Shown: positions 29,162 to 39,200 of the stretch, in pieces | Numbering within the stretch: the first letter of the stretch is position 1 | How the letters are laid out: every line of letters begins with the position of its first letter | NCBI RefSeq assembly: GCF_001921215.1 | Contig: NZ_MSIF01000014.1 | Coordinates: 151,330-215,329, forward strand | DNA: 64,000 bases | DNA from: Actinophytocola xinjiangensis | GTDB taxonomy: Bacteria > Actinomycetota > Actinomycetes > Mycobacteriales > Pseudonocardiaceae | Reading direction: 5' to 3' | Program-made: the position numbers and the translations under genes | The notes under the pieces: generated by a model | What the model was told of the DNA's origin: nothing | Databases searched by the model: none | The model's input: the letters and a program-made list of their open reading frames with translations, nothing else

Positions 29162-32100
29162 ATGAGCAAGCGAACGACACGGGCCAGACAGGGCCTGTGC
29201 ACGCTGGTCACGGTGTCCGCGCTGGCGGTGGCCGGCCCGGGCGTCGGCTCGGCCGCCCCACCCGCCACCGCCGACGACCCGGCGATCGTGATGGCCGGAA
29301 GCGACAAGGTCGAGCCGGCGCTGGTGGACCAGTTCCAGACCGAGGGCGCCGACCAGGACTTCTGGGTGTCCTTCGACGCCCGCCCCGACCTCGCCGGCGC
29401 AGAGGGGATCACCGACTGGGCGCGGCGCGGCGCGTTCGTCGTCGACCGGCTGCGCGGCGCGGCGACCGAGGCGCAGGCCGACGCGGTCGAGGTGCTGAAG
29501 GCCTCCGGCGTCGAGTACACCTCCTACTGGATCACCAACGCGATCCGCGTCGAGGGCGGCGACCGGCTGCTGGCCGAACGCCTGGCCGCCGACTCCGGCG
29601 TGGACCGGGTGTTCGCGCCGGTCGCCTACGAGCGGCCGGAGCCGGTCACGCGGGAGCTGACCGGGTCGCGCCTGGCGCCCGGCGCGGCGGCGGTCGTCGA
29701 GTGGGGCGTGGCCAACATCCACGCCGACCAGGTGTGGGAGCGCTTCGGCGTGCGCGGCGACGGGATCGTCGTCGGCTCGATCGACAGCGGCGCCCAACTG
29801 GACCACCCGTCGCTGGTCGGCGCCTACCGGGGCTACGACGCCGAGGCCGGCACGTTCGACAACGACTACAACTGGCTCGACGTCTCCGGCACCTCGACCT
29901 ACCCCAAGGACGACAACGGCCACGGCACCCACACGATGGGCACGATGGTCGGCGACGACGGCGCCGCCAACCGCATCGGCGTCGCGCCCGGCGCGAAGTG
30001 GATCACCGCCAACGGGTGCTGCCCGTCGGACCAGGCGCTGGTCGACTCCGCCCAGTGGATGCTCGCCCCCACCAAGGTGGACGGCTCGGCGCCCGACCCG
30101 GCGCGGCGCCCGCACGTGGTCAACAACTCGTGGGGCACCGTCGACCCGAGCAACGACCCGTTCATGGAGGACATCCTCACCGCGTGGTCCGACGCCGGGA
30201 TCTTCGGCGTGTGGGCCAACGGCAACTCCGGCGACAAGGGCTGCACCTCCTCCGGCGCGCCCGGCAGCCGCGTCCTGAACTACTCCACCGGCGCGTACGA
30301 CTCGTCGAACGCGATCGCCCCGTTCTCCGCGCGCGGCCCCGGCCAGGACGGCGAGGTCAAGCCGAACATCTCCGCGCCGGGCGTGAACGTGCGCTCGTCG
30401 CTGCCCGGCAGCCAGTACGGCGTGCTGTCCGGGACGTCGATGGCCGCCCCGCACCTGTCCGGCGCGGTCGCGTTGGCCTGGTCGGCGGACCCGACCCTGG
30501 TCGGCGACCTCGCCCGCACTCGTGACCTGCTCGACGCCACCGCCGTCGACACCGACGACACCCGCTGCGGCGGCACCGCCGAGGACAACAACGTCTACGG
30601 CGAGGGCCGGCTCGACGCGCTGGCGCTGGTCGAGGCCACCGACCCGGTCGAGGGCGGCACGATCACCGGCACGGTCACCGACGCCGTCGGCGGCGCCGGG
30701 GTGCGCGGCGCGGTGCTCTCGCTCACGGCGGGCACGCTGCTGCGCTCGGTGCGGACCGGCGACGACGGCGCCTACACCGCGACCGTCGCGCCCGGCGAGT
30801 ACCAGGCCACGGTCAGCGGGTTCGGGTTCGAGACCACGACCGTGCCGATCACCGTGACGGCCGGGCGGACCACCACCACCGACATCGCGTTGCCGGCGGC
30901 GAAGGGCTTCACCGTCACCGGCCAGGTCCTCGACCAGACCACCGGCAAGGCCATGACCGGCGCGTCGGTGCGCATTGCCGGCACCCGCTTCACCGCCACC
31001 GTCGGCGCCGACGGCACCTTCGCCGTGGCGAACGTGCCCGGCCCCAGGACCTACGTGGTCACCGTCGACGGCGGCCGGTGCGCCACCGCGCCGGTGCACC
31101 GCTCGGTCGACGTGGCCGGCGACGTGGCGCTGCCGGTCGTGCGGGTGCCCCGCAAGATCGACTCCGCGATCTCCGAGGGCTGGTGGGACTCCCCGTACGG
31201 CTACAGCTGCGGCCTCGAACCGACCCACTGGATCACGGGCGACACCGAGCTCGACGTCCCGTTCGGCTGGGGCTCGGTCCCGGTCGAGCTGCCCTTCGCG
31301 TTCCCGTACTTCGGCAAGCGGTACGACACGCTGCACGTCGGCCGGCACGGCCTGGCGAGCTTCTGGACGCGTGGCCCGGACAAGACGGTGTTCTGGGGTC
31401 TCAAGCCGTTCTTCGCCCTGCTGGACTTCGACGAGAACTCCCACGTCATGACCGGGACGACCGGCACGGCGCCCAACCGGGCGTTCACCGTGGAGTGGCG
31501 CGACGTCTTCCTCGCGTCGTCGAACCTGCGGTTCAGCTTCGCGGTGACCCTGCACGAGAACGGCGACATCGTCTACGCCTACGCCGACATCGACGAGGAC
31601 AACCTGTACGAGCGGGGCGCCGGGGCCGACATCCGGATCACCGGCGAAAGCCCCGACGGCCGCGCGACGGCCTCCACCGGCCTGCTCTACTCCAACCTCG
31701 AACCCTCCCTCAACGACGACCACCAGATCCGGTTCAGCCGCCCGGCCGCCGGTTCGGCCAGCGGTGTCGTGACCGACAGGACGACCAGGGCACCGGTCCC
31801 CGGCGCCACCGTCGACCTGTACGGCCCCACCGGGAAACTGGTGCGCCGCGTCCGCACCGGCGACGACGGGCGGTACTGGTTCGAGTTGTTGGCGGGCCAG
31901 CAGTACCGGGTGGCCGCCCGCAAACCCCCCGGCTACTCGACCGAGTCCAGCGTGCCGGCGAAGGTGACCACCGACCGCCAGGCGCTGACGGTCAACCACG
32001 TGCTTTCCGGCGGCCGGCTCGACGTCCGCGCCCAGCGGACCGAGATCACGCCCGGCCGGCCGGCCACGGTCCGCCTGACCAACTCCGGCGCCACCCAGCT

Positions 32101-33088
32101 CGACTGGTACGCCACCGCCACCCCGAGCCGCGCCGACGCGCCGGCGCCGTGGACGAAGCTGGCGAACGTCCGGATGGGCAGCATGTGGACCACCGGCGTC
32201 GAGGAGGTCAACGGCAACTACTGGGTCGGCGGCGTCACCCCGGCCGGCGGGGAGCTGTTCGAGGTCACCGAGGCCGGCGTGCGGACCGGCGAGGCGATCA
32301 ACCTGCGGGCGGTGATGGACAAGCTCGGTCTCAGCGAGCAGAGCACGTCCTCGGACCTGGCGTGGGTTCCCTCCCGCGGGATGCTGTGCCTGACCTTCGA
32401 CGGCCTGGAGACCTACGAGCAGATCGTCTGTCTGCGCCCCGGCACCACCGACGTGGTGACCCTGCCGCTCGGCTTCGGCCCGCGGGTCGGCCCGGCGGGT
32501 CTGGCCTACGACGAGCAGCGCGACCTGTTCTACGTCATCGCCGCGCACCGCGACGGCGGCTACCAGAGCCGGATCAGGACCATCGCCGGGCTGGACCACC
32601 AGAACCCGGGGGAGGCGCTGAACACCTGCGTCGTGACCAGGCAGGTCCAGGGCCTCGGCTGGAACCCGACGTCCAGGACGCTGTGGGCCAACAGTGTTCA
32701 GCAGACCGGCAGCGACACCGCCGACCGCACGGTCCTGCGCCAACTGGACCCGACGACCTGCACGGAGATCTCGGACGTGGCGCTGGACCCGGCGTACGGC
32801 CTGGCCTACACCGGCCTTGACCTCGACGCCGAGGGCAACGTGCTGCACACCCTGGGCTTCGGGGCGTCGTTCAACAAGATCGCCACCGGCGACCCGATCG
32901 CCCCGTCGACCGACTGGGCCCAACTGTCTACTGAGGAGGGAACGCTGCCCGCCCGCCGCACCGAGACCCTGACCGTCGACCTCGACTGGTCCACCCTGCC
33001 CGCCGAGATCGACCAGTTCGACCTCGTCCTGCGCGGCAACGGCGGCGCCAGCCCGAAGGTCACCATCCCGATCACCGTCACCAGATAG
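29162..33088 (+). CDS. Secreted multidomain S8 subtilisin-like protease
   Basis: A 1308-residue exported protease. After a signal peptide (MSKRTTRARQ then hydrophobic, ending GSAAPP) and a propeptide, the catalytic triad is Asp in VGSIDSGAQ (~208), His in GHGTHT (~253) and Ser in GTSMAAP (~425), with NNSWGT carrying the oxyanion Asn. Three carboxypeptidase-regulatory-like (Ig-type) repeats follow (~500-570, ~585-650, ~860-930). Between the second and third is an aromatic-rich beta domain, and a propeller-like C-terminal region ends the chain. The start at 29162 is chosen for its GGGAG site and signal peptide; an upstream GTG at 29138 overlaps the small ORF stop. Confidence 0.9.
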   Translation: MSKRTTRARQGLCTLVTVSALAVAGPGVGSAAPPATADDPAIVMAGSDKVEPALVDQFQTEGADQDFWVSFDARPDLAGAEGITDWARRGAFVVDRLRGAATEAQADAVEVLKASGVEYTSYWITNAIRVEGGDRLLAERLAADSGVDRVFAPVAYERPEPVTRELTGSRLAPGAAAVVEWGVANIHADQVWERFGVRGDGIVVGSIDSGAQLDHPSLVGAYRGYDAEAGTFDNDYNWLDVSGTSTYPKDDNGHGTHTMGTMVGDDGAANRIGVAPGAKWITANGCCPSDQALVDSAQWMLAPTKVDGSAPDPARRPHVVNNSWGTVDPSNDPFMEDILTAWSDAGIFGVWANGNSGDKGCTSSGAPGSRVLNYSTGAYDSSNAIAPFSARGPGQDGEVKPNISAPGVNVRSSLPGSQYGVLSGTSMAAPHLSGAVALAWSADPTLVGDLARTRDLLDATAVDTDDTRCGGTAEDNNVYGEGRLDALALVEATDPVEGGTITGTVTDAVGGAGVRGAVLSLTAGTLLRSVRTGDDGAYTATVAPGEYQATVSGFGFETTTVPITVTAGRTTTTDIALPAAKGFTVTGQVLDQTTGKAMTGASVRIAGTRFTATVGADGTFAVANVPGPRTYVVTVDGGRCATAPVHRSVDVAGDVALPVVRVPRKIDSAISEGWWDSPYGYSCGLEPTHWITGDTELDVPFGWGSVPVELPFAFPYFGKRYDTLHVGRHGLASFWTRGPDKTVFWGLKPFFALLDFDENSHVMTGTTGTAPNRAFTVEWRDVFLASSNLRFSFAVTLHENGDIVYAYADIDEDNLYERGAGADIRITGESPDGRATASTGLLYSNLEPSLNDDHQIRFSRPAAGSASGVVTDRTTRAPVPGATVDLYGPTGKLVRRVRTGDDGRYWFELLAGQQYRVAARKPPGYSTESSVPAKVTTDRQALTVNHVLSGGRLDVRAQRTEITPGRPATVRLTNSGATQLDWYATATPSRADAPAPWTKLANVRMGSMWTTGVEEVNGNYWVGGVTPAGGELFEVTEAGVRTGEAINLRAVMDKLGLSEQSTSSDLAWVPSRGMLCLTFDGLETYEQIVCLRPGTTDVVTLPLGFGPRVGPAGLAYDEQRDLFYVIAAHRDGGYQSRIRTIAGLDHQNPGEALNTCVVTRQVQGLGWNPTSRTLWANSVQQTGSDTADRTVLRQLDPTTCTEISDVALDPAYGLAYTGLDLDAEGNVLHTLGFGASFNKIATGDPIAPSTDWAQLSTEEGTLPARRTETLTVDLDWSTLPAEIDQFDLVLRGNGGASPKVTIPITVTR

Positions 33089-33096
33089 GCAGTCGG

Positions 33097-33123
33097 CCCC
33101 GGACCGCACGACGCGGTCCGGGG
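33097..33123. terminator. Hairpin between convergent subtilase and helicase genes
   Basis: An 11-bp perfect stem, CCCCGGACCGC with its complement, closes an ACGAC loop. It begins 8 bp after the subtilase stop and could serve both strands. Confidence 0.7.
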
Positions 33124-33144
33124 CACCGCTGTCGGTGGCGCCGG

Positions 33145-35370
33145 TCAGACCTGGCTGCCGCGGTCCCGTACCAGCTGACCGTTGGTCACTGCCCGGACGA
33201 GCACGTCGGCCATACCGCCGTCGTCGTCGTTGACGAAGACCCGCACCTGCTGCTGTGCCCGGCTCAATGCGAGATAAAGCAGGGACAACAGCCGAGTCCG
33301 TTCGTTGGTGGGGGTGCGGTTCACCTCCATGTCCGGGACCCCGGCGACGAGCACAGTGCCGAACTGGAGCCCGGCCAGGTACTCGGCCGGCCCGACGACC
33401 AGCCCCCGGCGGCGGTAACCGAGGCCCTCCACATCCGACCGGCCCGAGATCGTCGACACGTGGAACCGGCCGGAGTGGCCGATACGCGAGGCCAGGTCGC
33501 TGAAACGCCACCAGTGCCGGCTGTCCACGATCGCCAGCGCGAGCCGTCCCGTCGGATACAGCTCGTGCACCGCCCGCACGATGTCGTCCTCCTCGCCCAT
33601 CCGGGACGCGGCGGTGATCAGCCGTGGCGGCGGACCGGGGTCCTGCGTCGACTCGACCGTGCCGAAGTTGATGTCCCACTCCTGCCCGAGGTCCAGCGTC
33701 GGGAATTCGTGGTGGATGTGCTTGATCAGGCCGAGGATCTGCGGGGTGAAGCGGTGGACCGCGGTCAGCTCGAAATTGGTGACGTCGCCCAGACCGTCCT
33801 CGGACAGCGCCGACGAGGAGCGCGTCGCGTCCGCGGCGAAACCGATGAACGCCGCCGAGGGGGACTGGCGCGGATCCAGCGCCATGAACACCCGTGGGTA
33901 CACGCTGACGTCCCGGGACAGGTAGTGCAGCACCTGTCGTTCGAGCGGGCTGAACAGGTGGAACTCATCGACGAAGATCAGGTCGTAGCCCTGGGTTCTG
34001 CGAGCGCGGTTCCAGGCGTGCGTCTCGAGATGGCTCAGCAGGTCGGCCAGCACCTGGTCCGAGGTCAGCAACGATCGAGCGTCGAGGCTGTCCATGAACT
34101 TCGTGTAGAGGTGAAAGGTGACCTGCAGGTCGTTGCGGCACTGCAGCGGCAGCATCCAGGACGCCCTGGGCAGGTTCAGGTAGCGCGCTTCCGCCCCGGC
34201 TCCGGGAAAGATCGCCGCTGCTCCGATGACCGAGCCGAACTCGACCAGCAGGTCCCAGGCCAAGGCCACCCGGTCGTCGGCGGTTGTCGAGGTGAACCGG
34301 GCCCGGAGGCTCTCGGAGACGCCCGACTCGAACGTGATCCAGTCGCCGGCGATGAAATCGTCCAGAACGTCGCGGATCTCGTCCAGCTGGGCCTGTTTTC
34401 CGCTGAAGCTGTCGTTTCCGATCAGGCTGAACCCGGAACTGTCGTTGACGTACTGCGGTGAGATCGTCGTCGCGATCTCCAGCAGCGGGAAGATGTCGAC
34501 CTCGCTGAGGTTCCCGATTCCCATCGAGTCGAGCGAGTCCGATATCTCGGTCGCCAGCGACCAGCTGTGGGTCACAACCAGGACACGGAGGTCGAGGTCG
34601 TCCTCCCTGGCCTTGAGCACCTCCCGGATGGCCTTGAGAGTCAGTGCCAGGGTCTTGCCAGAGCCGGCCGGGCCCCGCAGGCGGATCGACTTGGCGGTGC
34701 TCGCCTCGATGAACGACCGCTGGTCGTCGGTGACGGTTTCCAGCCACTGCTGGTAGGTCCAGCCCTTGGTCGTCGACTGTTCGAGGGGTTCGAGTGATAT
34801 CTCCACGTCGGAGGGCTGGTTGCGCTGGGCCCGTTCGATCCGCTCGGCGCCCTTGTCGATCGCGGTCTTCCAGTCGGCTTCCCAGTTCGGCGGCATGGGT
34901 GGCTTCGCCACCTCGAACTCCTCCAGGCTGGGCTGGTAGTCCGAGTCCGTCGTGGTCCAGAAGACGACGTCCGAGCGTTCGCCCGGCAGAACCTCGACGA
35001 TCCAGCGAATCGCCTGAACGGTTCTTCTGGACGTGGCGAAGAACGCGACGAGATTGTTGTGCTTGTACTGGTGCCAGCCCCTTGGCAGGACGATCGGGCC
35101 GTGTGCCCTGGCACGCTCCGCGAACGAGGCCATGCGGCTGATGACGTCCCGTCGGAGGTCGGCGAGGTTGTCGGGAACGTGGCGTTCACTGGTGTTCGTG
35201 TCCCGCATGAGAACGATCCGCTGCTCGTCGAGCTTGTCGTCGGCGTTCACCAGCACGTCGCTGTGCGTGCCGGCGTGTTCGAACAGCAGCGGTGAGGCGG
35301 ACACGGCGTCCGGTGACAACCCGGTGGCCAGTTCCTTGAGCGACCGGACCGTGGTGATGAGCGGCCTCAT
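33145..35370 (-). CDS. SF1 (UvrD-like) helicase/ATPase of unknown system
   Basis: A 741-residue protein. Residues 1-220 match no domain I recognise. Motif I GPAGSGKT is at ~233-240, preceded by a Q-motif-like DDQRSFIEAS. Motif II is DLIFVDEFHLF (~468), motif III MALDPRQS, and near the end the motif V/VI region reads LLYLALSRAQQQVRVFV. This is the superfamily-1 order of a UvrD/Rep-type motor, with no recognisable nuclease. Its ATG overlaps the upstream gene's TGA by 4 bp. Both genes look clearly lower in GC than the flanking subtilase and CHAT genes, suggesting acquisition by transfer. Possibly an anti-phage ATPase. Confidence 0.8.
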   Translation of the reverse strand: MRPLITTVRSLKELATGLSPDAVSASPLLFEHAGTHSDVLVNADDKLDEQRIVLMRDTNTSERHVPDNLADLRRDVISRMASFAERARAHGPIVLPRGWHQYKHNNLVAFFATSRRTVQAIRWIVEVLPGERSDVVFWTTTDSDYQPSLEEFEVAKPPMPPNWEADWKTAIDKGAERIERAQRNQPSDVEISLEPLEQSTTKGWTYQQWLETVTDDQRSFIEASTAKSIRLRGPAGSGKTLALTLKAIREVLKAREDDLDLRVLVVTHSWSLATEISDSLDSMGIGNLSEVDIFPLLEIATTISPQYVNDSSGFSLIGNDSFSGKQAQLDEIRDVLDDFIAGDWITFESGVSESLRARFTSTTADDRVALAWDLLVEFGSVIGAAAIFPGAGAEARYLNLPRASWMLPLQCRNDLQVTFHLYTKFMDSLDARSLLTSDQVLADLLSHLETHAWNRARRTQGYDLIFVDEFHLFSPLERQVLHYLSRDVSVYPRVFMALDPRQSPSAAFIGFAADATRSSSALSEDGLGDVTNFELTAVHRFTPQILGLIKHIHHEFPTLDLGQEWDINFGTVESTQDPGPPPRLITAASRMGEEDDIVRAVHELYPTGRLALAIVDSRHWWRFSDLASRIGHSGRFHVSTISGRSDVEGLGYRRRGLVVGPAEYLAGLQFGTVLVAGVPDMEVNRTPTNERTRLLSLLYLALSRAQQQVRVFVNDDDGGMADVLVRAVTNGQLVRDRGSQV

Positions 35371-36194
35371 CTGAAGGTCTCTTCCAGGAGTTCGGCGTGG
35401 AGATCGCGCATCTCCTCGTACTCCTTCGGGAGTCCGATGGACAGGAAGACAAGGGCGAACCGCTGGACGATCGAATGGATGTACCGGTCCTGCAAACGTG
35501 AGATCCGTCGGTAGCTCACGGCTCGTCTGGCCGGTCCGATCGCGATCTCGGGTTGCCACACCTGCTCGAGATGTCGCAGGTACACGAAGTAGCCGATGTC
35601 GTGGTTGCGGGCGATCGCGGACAGGAACAGGGTGTCGCCGGGCGGTTGGGAGTACGGGCCGCGCAGTTGCGAGACTGTCTGCCGGATCACGGCGTCGCGT
35701 GTCCGCGCGTCGGACATTACGAGCTGTGCCGTGACGATCTGATCGACGGCCTCGCCCAGGGACGTCGTCGGCTGGCTCAACAGTCGGATGGCACGTAAGG
35801 AGGCCCCAACCGTCTCGGCGGCGGGGCCGTCGAGCCCGATCGAGGTGATGATCTTCGCTGGCTCGACCTCGCAGGGCCAGGCCCGCAGCCGCTCGTCGGA
35901 GATGTTCGCGCCGACGCCGGTGAGTTCCGCCCGAAGAGTCCTGAGGATCTTCGCCAGGCTCTTCTCGCGCAGTCGGGGGACCTGCATCTCCAGCAGGTAC
36001 TCGGTGGCCGCCAACACGGGAACGCAGGTGACGCGGCCCTGGTGTTTGTCGTAGGCGAAGTCACAGTCGGCCGTCAGCACGAGAAGGTGCCGCTGCCACT
36101 TCGATCGCGACGGATCTACCGCCTCGAGGACATCGCCTTGGCGGAGTGGATCGGTGATGCTGAGCTCCCGATACTCCGCGAACGTCCCTGTCAA
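35367..36194 (-). CDS. Unrecognised protein coupled to the SF1 helicase
   Basis: A 275-residue soluble protein with no family I can name. It has an N-terminal segment ITDPLRQGDVLEA followed by HLLVLTADCDFAYDKHQG, resembling a pattern (GD...TADCD) I have seen in uncharacterised proteins next to helicases. The C-terminal half is helical and Arg-rich. The start is set at TTG because GGAGG lies 4 nt before it; a GTG one codon earlier is too close to that site. The 4-bp overlap with the helicase start indicates a two-gene unit. Confidence 0.65.
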   Translation of the reverse strand: MTGTFAEYRELSITDPLRQGDVLEAVDPSRSKWQRHLLVLTADCDFAYDKHQGRVTCVPVLAATEYLLEMQVPRLREKSLAKILRTLRAELTGVGANISDERLRAWPCEVEPAKIITSIGLDGPAAETVGASLRAIRLLSQPTTSLGEAVDQIVTAQLVMSDARTRDAVIRQTVSQLRGPYSQPPGDTLFLSAIARNHDIGYFVYLRHLEQVWQPEIAIGPARRAVSYRRISRLQDRYIHSIVQRFALVFLSIGLPKEYEEMRDLHAELLEETFR

Positions 36195-36280
36195 CACTCC
36201 TCCAGAACTCTGCGCGCGGTACCCGACAACTGACGAGTCGTTTCCTGCTCCGGATTCGCGACATCACGCCGAGAATTTCT

Positions 36281-39200
36281 TCACTGTCCATAGTGGACAA
36301 ACCCGGCCCAGGCGACCACCTGGGCCGGTTTCCGTTCCGGCACCGACGCCAGCAACCCGGCCGGCATCCCCGCCGGCGCCCGGCGGTCCGGGTCCAGCAT
36401 CCACAGCTGCGCCAGCCGCAACGCCTCCCGCACCGCCCGCCCCTCGACGACCCGGTAGTGGTGGAACAGGTACATCAGCGCCGAGGTCTCCCGGTCCGGC
36501 ACCGCCCACTGCGCCGACAGCACCGACCGCACCCGCCCCGCCAGGAACGCCGTGCCCAGGCTGTACGCCTCGTCGAACCCCTGGATCGACCGCCCGCTGT
36601 GGCAGGCGGCCAGCACCACCAGCCCGATCGGCCGCCCGGTCCCGATCTGTTCGGCGGCCAGCCGGCTCGCCGGCCCACCCGGGGTTTCCGGCGCCAGCAC
36701 CAGGTACGCCTGCCCCTGGTCGGCCTCGTGGCGGCCGTGGCAGGCCAGGTGCGCCACGCCGCCGGCCGCCGGGTCCTCCTCGGCCAGCCACCGCCGCACC
36801 TGCGCGGCCGTCCCCGCCCCGGCCGCGCTGGTGGTCCCGTCCGGCAGCCGCCCGACGTAGCGGGCGTGCGGGTAGAACCCGCGCAGCGCGTGCGCCTCCA
36901 CCCGCGCCGCCGCCAACCCGGCCGCCGCCCCCGCCGTCTCCGGGTCGCCGACGATCAGCCCACCGCCCCCGGCGGCGACGGCCGGCAGCGCCGCGTTCTC
37001 ACACAGCAGCCGGGCCGACACCGCGTGCGAGAACGCCGCCAGCTCGATCGCGTACACCCCGTCCGGCCGCCGCGCCGCCTCCCACGGGATCCGCGCCAGA
37101 TCCCCCATCGGCACCAGCACGATGCGCGGCTCCGGCACGGCGAGCAGCTCCAGCAGCGGCCCGACCGCCACCCGCCACGCCCAGCCGCCGACCGCGTCCA
37201 GGTCACCGACGCCCGCCGGGGCCAGGTCGCGGGTCGGGTCCAGATACCGCCGGACCTCGGCGACCCCGCCGGCGTCGAGGTCCGGCAGTTCCAGCCACAC
37301 CGGCGCCCCGTCCACCGGGGCGACCACCGCGAGCCCCGGCGCCAGGTACACCAGGGCGTCGGCGTCCACGGTGCGCAGCGCGGCGCGGATCTCGTCCAGG
37401 TCCGGCGGGTCCAGCAGCCGGTCCCTGTCCGGCAGCACCGCCAGCGCGGCCCGCCGCGTCTCGGCGTTCGCCCCGCCGTCGGCCAGCCACCGCCGGGCGA
37501 GGTCGTCGTGCCCGGCGGCCCGCAGCTTGTCCGGAACCTTCGGCAGCTCGACGGCCGCGAACAGCATCAACCCCCGCCCGGAGTCCAACGCCCGCACCGC
37601 CCCCGCCACGTCCCCGATCCGAAGACACTGCCGCGCCACCTCGACCGCCGACCCGGCCGCCTCCCGCACCGCGTCCCGCGCCCCGACGACACTCGACTCC
37701 CGCAACGCCCGCCACGCGTAGCCCCGCTGGGCGAGCAGCTTCAGCTCGGTGGCCGCCCGGCCCTGGCCGGCCTGCTGCCGCACGTCGGCCAGTTGCTTCG
37801 TCGTGAGAATCCACAGTGGACTTTCTGGTCCGCCGAGCAGCTCGCGGGCGTCCTCCAGCCGGGCAACGGCCTCCTCGCCGGTCTCCGGGCGCAGCGACAG
37901 CACGTGGGCGAGGGTGGCCTGGCAGGCGGCCCGCAGAGCCGGTGCCGCCGACCCGCTGAGTTCCAGCCCCGCGCGCAGGGCGGCGACCGCACGGTCATGG
38001 TGTCGCGGCCCCCGCGCGAAGTGCCCGATGCCCAGGAACTGGTACTGCGTGATCCGCGGCAACGGCGGGAGGTCGGCGTCGGCGGCGGAGCGGGCCAGCT
38101 CCGTCAGCTGCTCGTCGGTGAGCTGGCCGTCCGCCAGCATCGACCGCTGGGCGTCCATCACCCGGTTGATGGCGTGGTCCAGGTCGGTCGCGCCGGGCAT
38201 CGGCGGCAGGGCGTCGAACACGGCCCGCAGGCCCGCCGGGTCCGACCGGGATCCGGCGGTGACGAACCGGGCCAGCGCGAGCAGCTGGTCCCGGTCGGCC
38301 CGGGTGCGCGGGTCGTCGCCGACCATGGCGTCGAGCAGACCGGGCAGCGCGGCCGAGATGCGGTCCAGCTCGCTCAGGTTCTCGTCGTGCTGGGCGCGGG
38401 CGATCGCGGCCAGCAGCTCACCGAAGGCCGTCGACAGCTGGTTGGCCCGGTCACCCATGAGGTCGGCGATGGCCTTGGCCGTCGTGTCCGGGCTGTGGTG
38501 CGGGTCGGCCAGGTGCTCGAAAGCCTCGGCCTGGGCACGCGCCCCCTGTCGGGCCTTCGGCCACCGGGGCGCCGCCGGCGGATCGGCGTCGACGATCTTC
38601 AGCAGTCCCGCCGCCCGCCACAGGTACGCGACACCGCCCTCCTCGCACGCGATGACCAGCGCGGCGGCCAGCCGAGCGCGTTGCGGGTGGTCGGCGGGCA
38701 GCCGGGAGATCTCCGCCCAGAACTCCTCGACGACCTGCTCCCCGTCGTCCTCGGTCAACGCCCGGACGATCAACGTCCGGCACTGTCCCACCGGTGTCTC
38801 ATCCGGCGTCGCGGTGGCGGGTGTCTCCGGTGTCGCCGCGCTCAGCGCGTCCCGGGTCGCCGCGCGCAACGAGTCGACGGAGTCGAGCATGGCGGACCGG
38901 TCGCGCCGGCTGGCGGCCGAGGCCAGGTCGGTCATCGTGCGCAGCTGCTCGCGCCAGGCGTTGGCGTGGGGGTGGTCGTCGTCGCCGAGCATCCCCTCCA
39001 GCGTCGAGGACACCGTGGTGACGATCCGGACCCACTCGTCGATGTCGCCGCTGCGCTGGGCCTGGAACATGCCGGTGAACAGGTTCCCGAGGTCGGCGGG
39101 CAGCGCCGCCGCCGCCATCGACACGATCCCGTCGAGCACGCCCGGATCCGGGGCGGCCGAGTCGAGCTGCCGGGAGAAGTCGAGCGTGGCCCGGGTGGCC

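Noticed and set aside
28916..33679. Very long open frame on the minus strand across the subtilase gene
   Set aside because: It mirrors the coding strand of a protein with clear subtilase motifs; high GC creates long antisense frames. Its own translation is Arg/Gly/Ala-rich with no domain.
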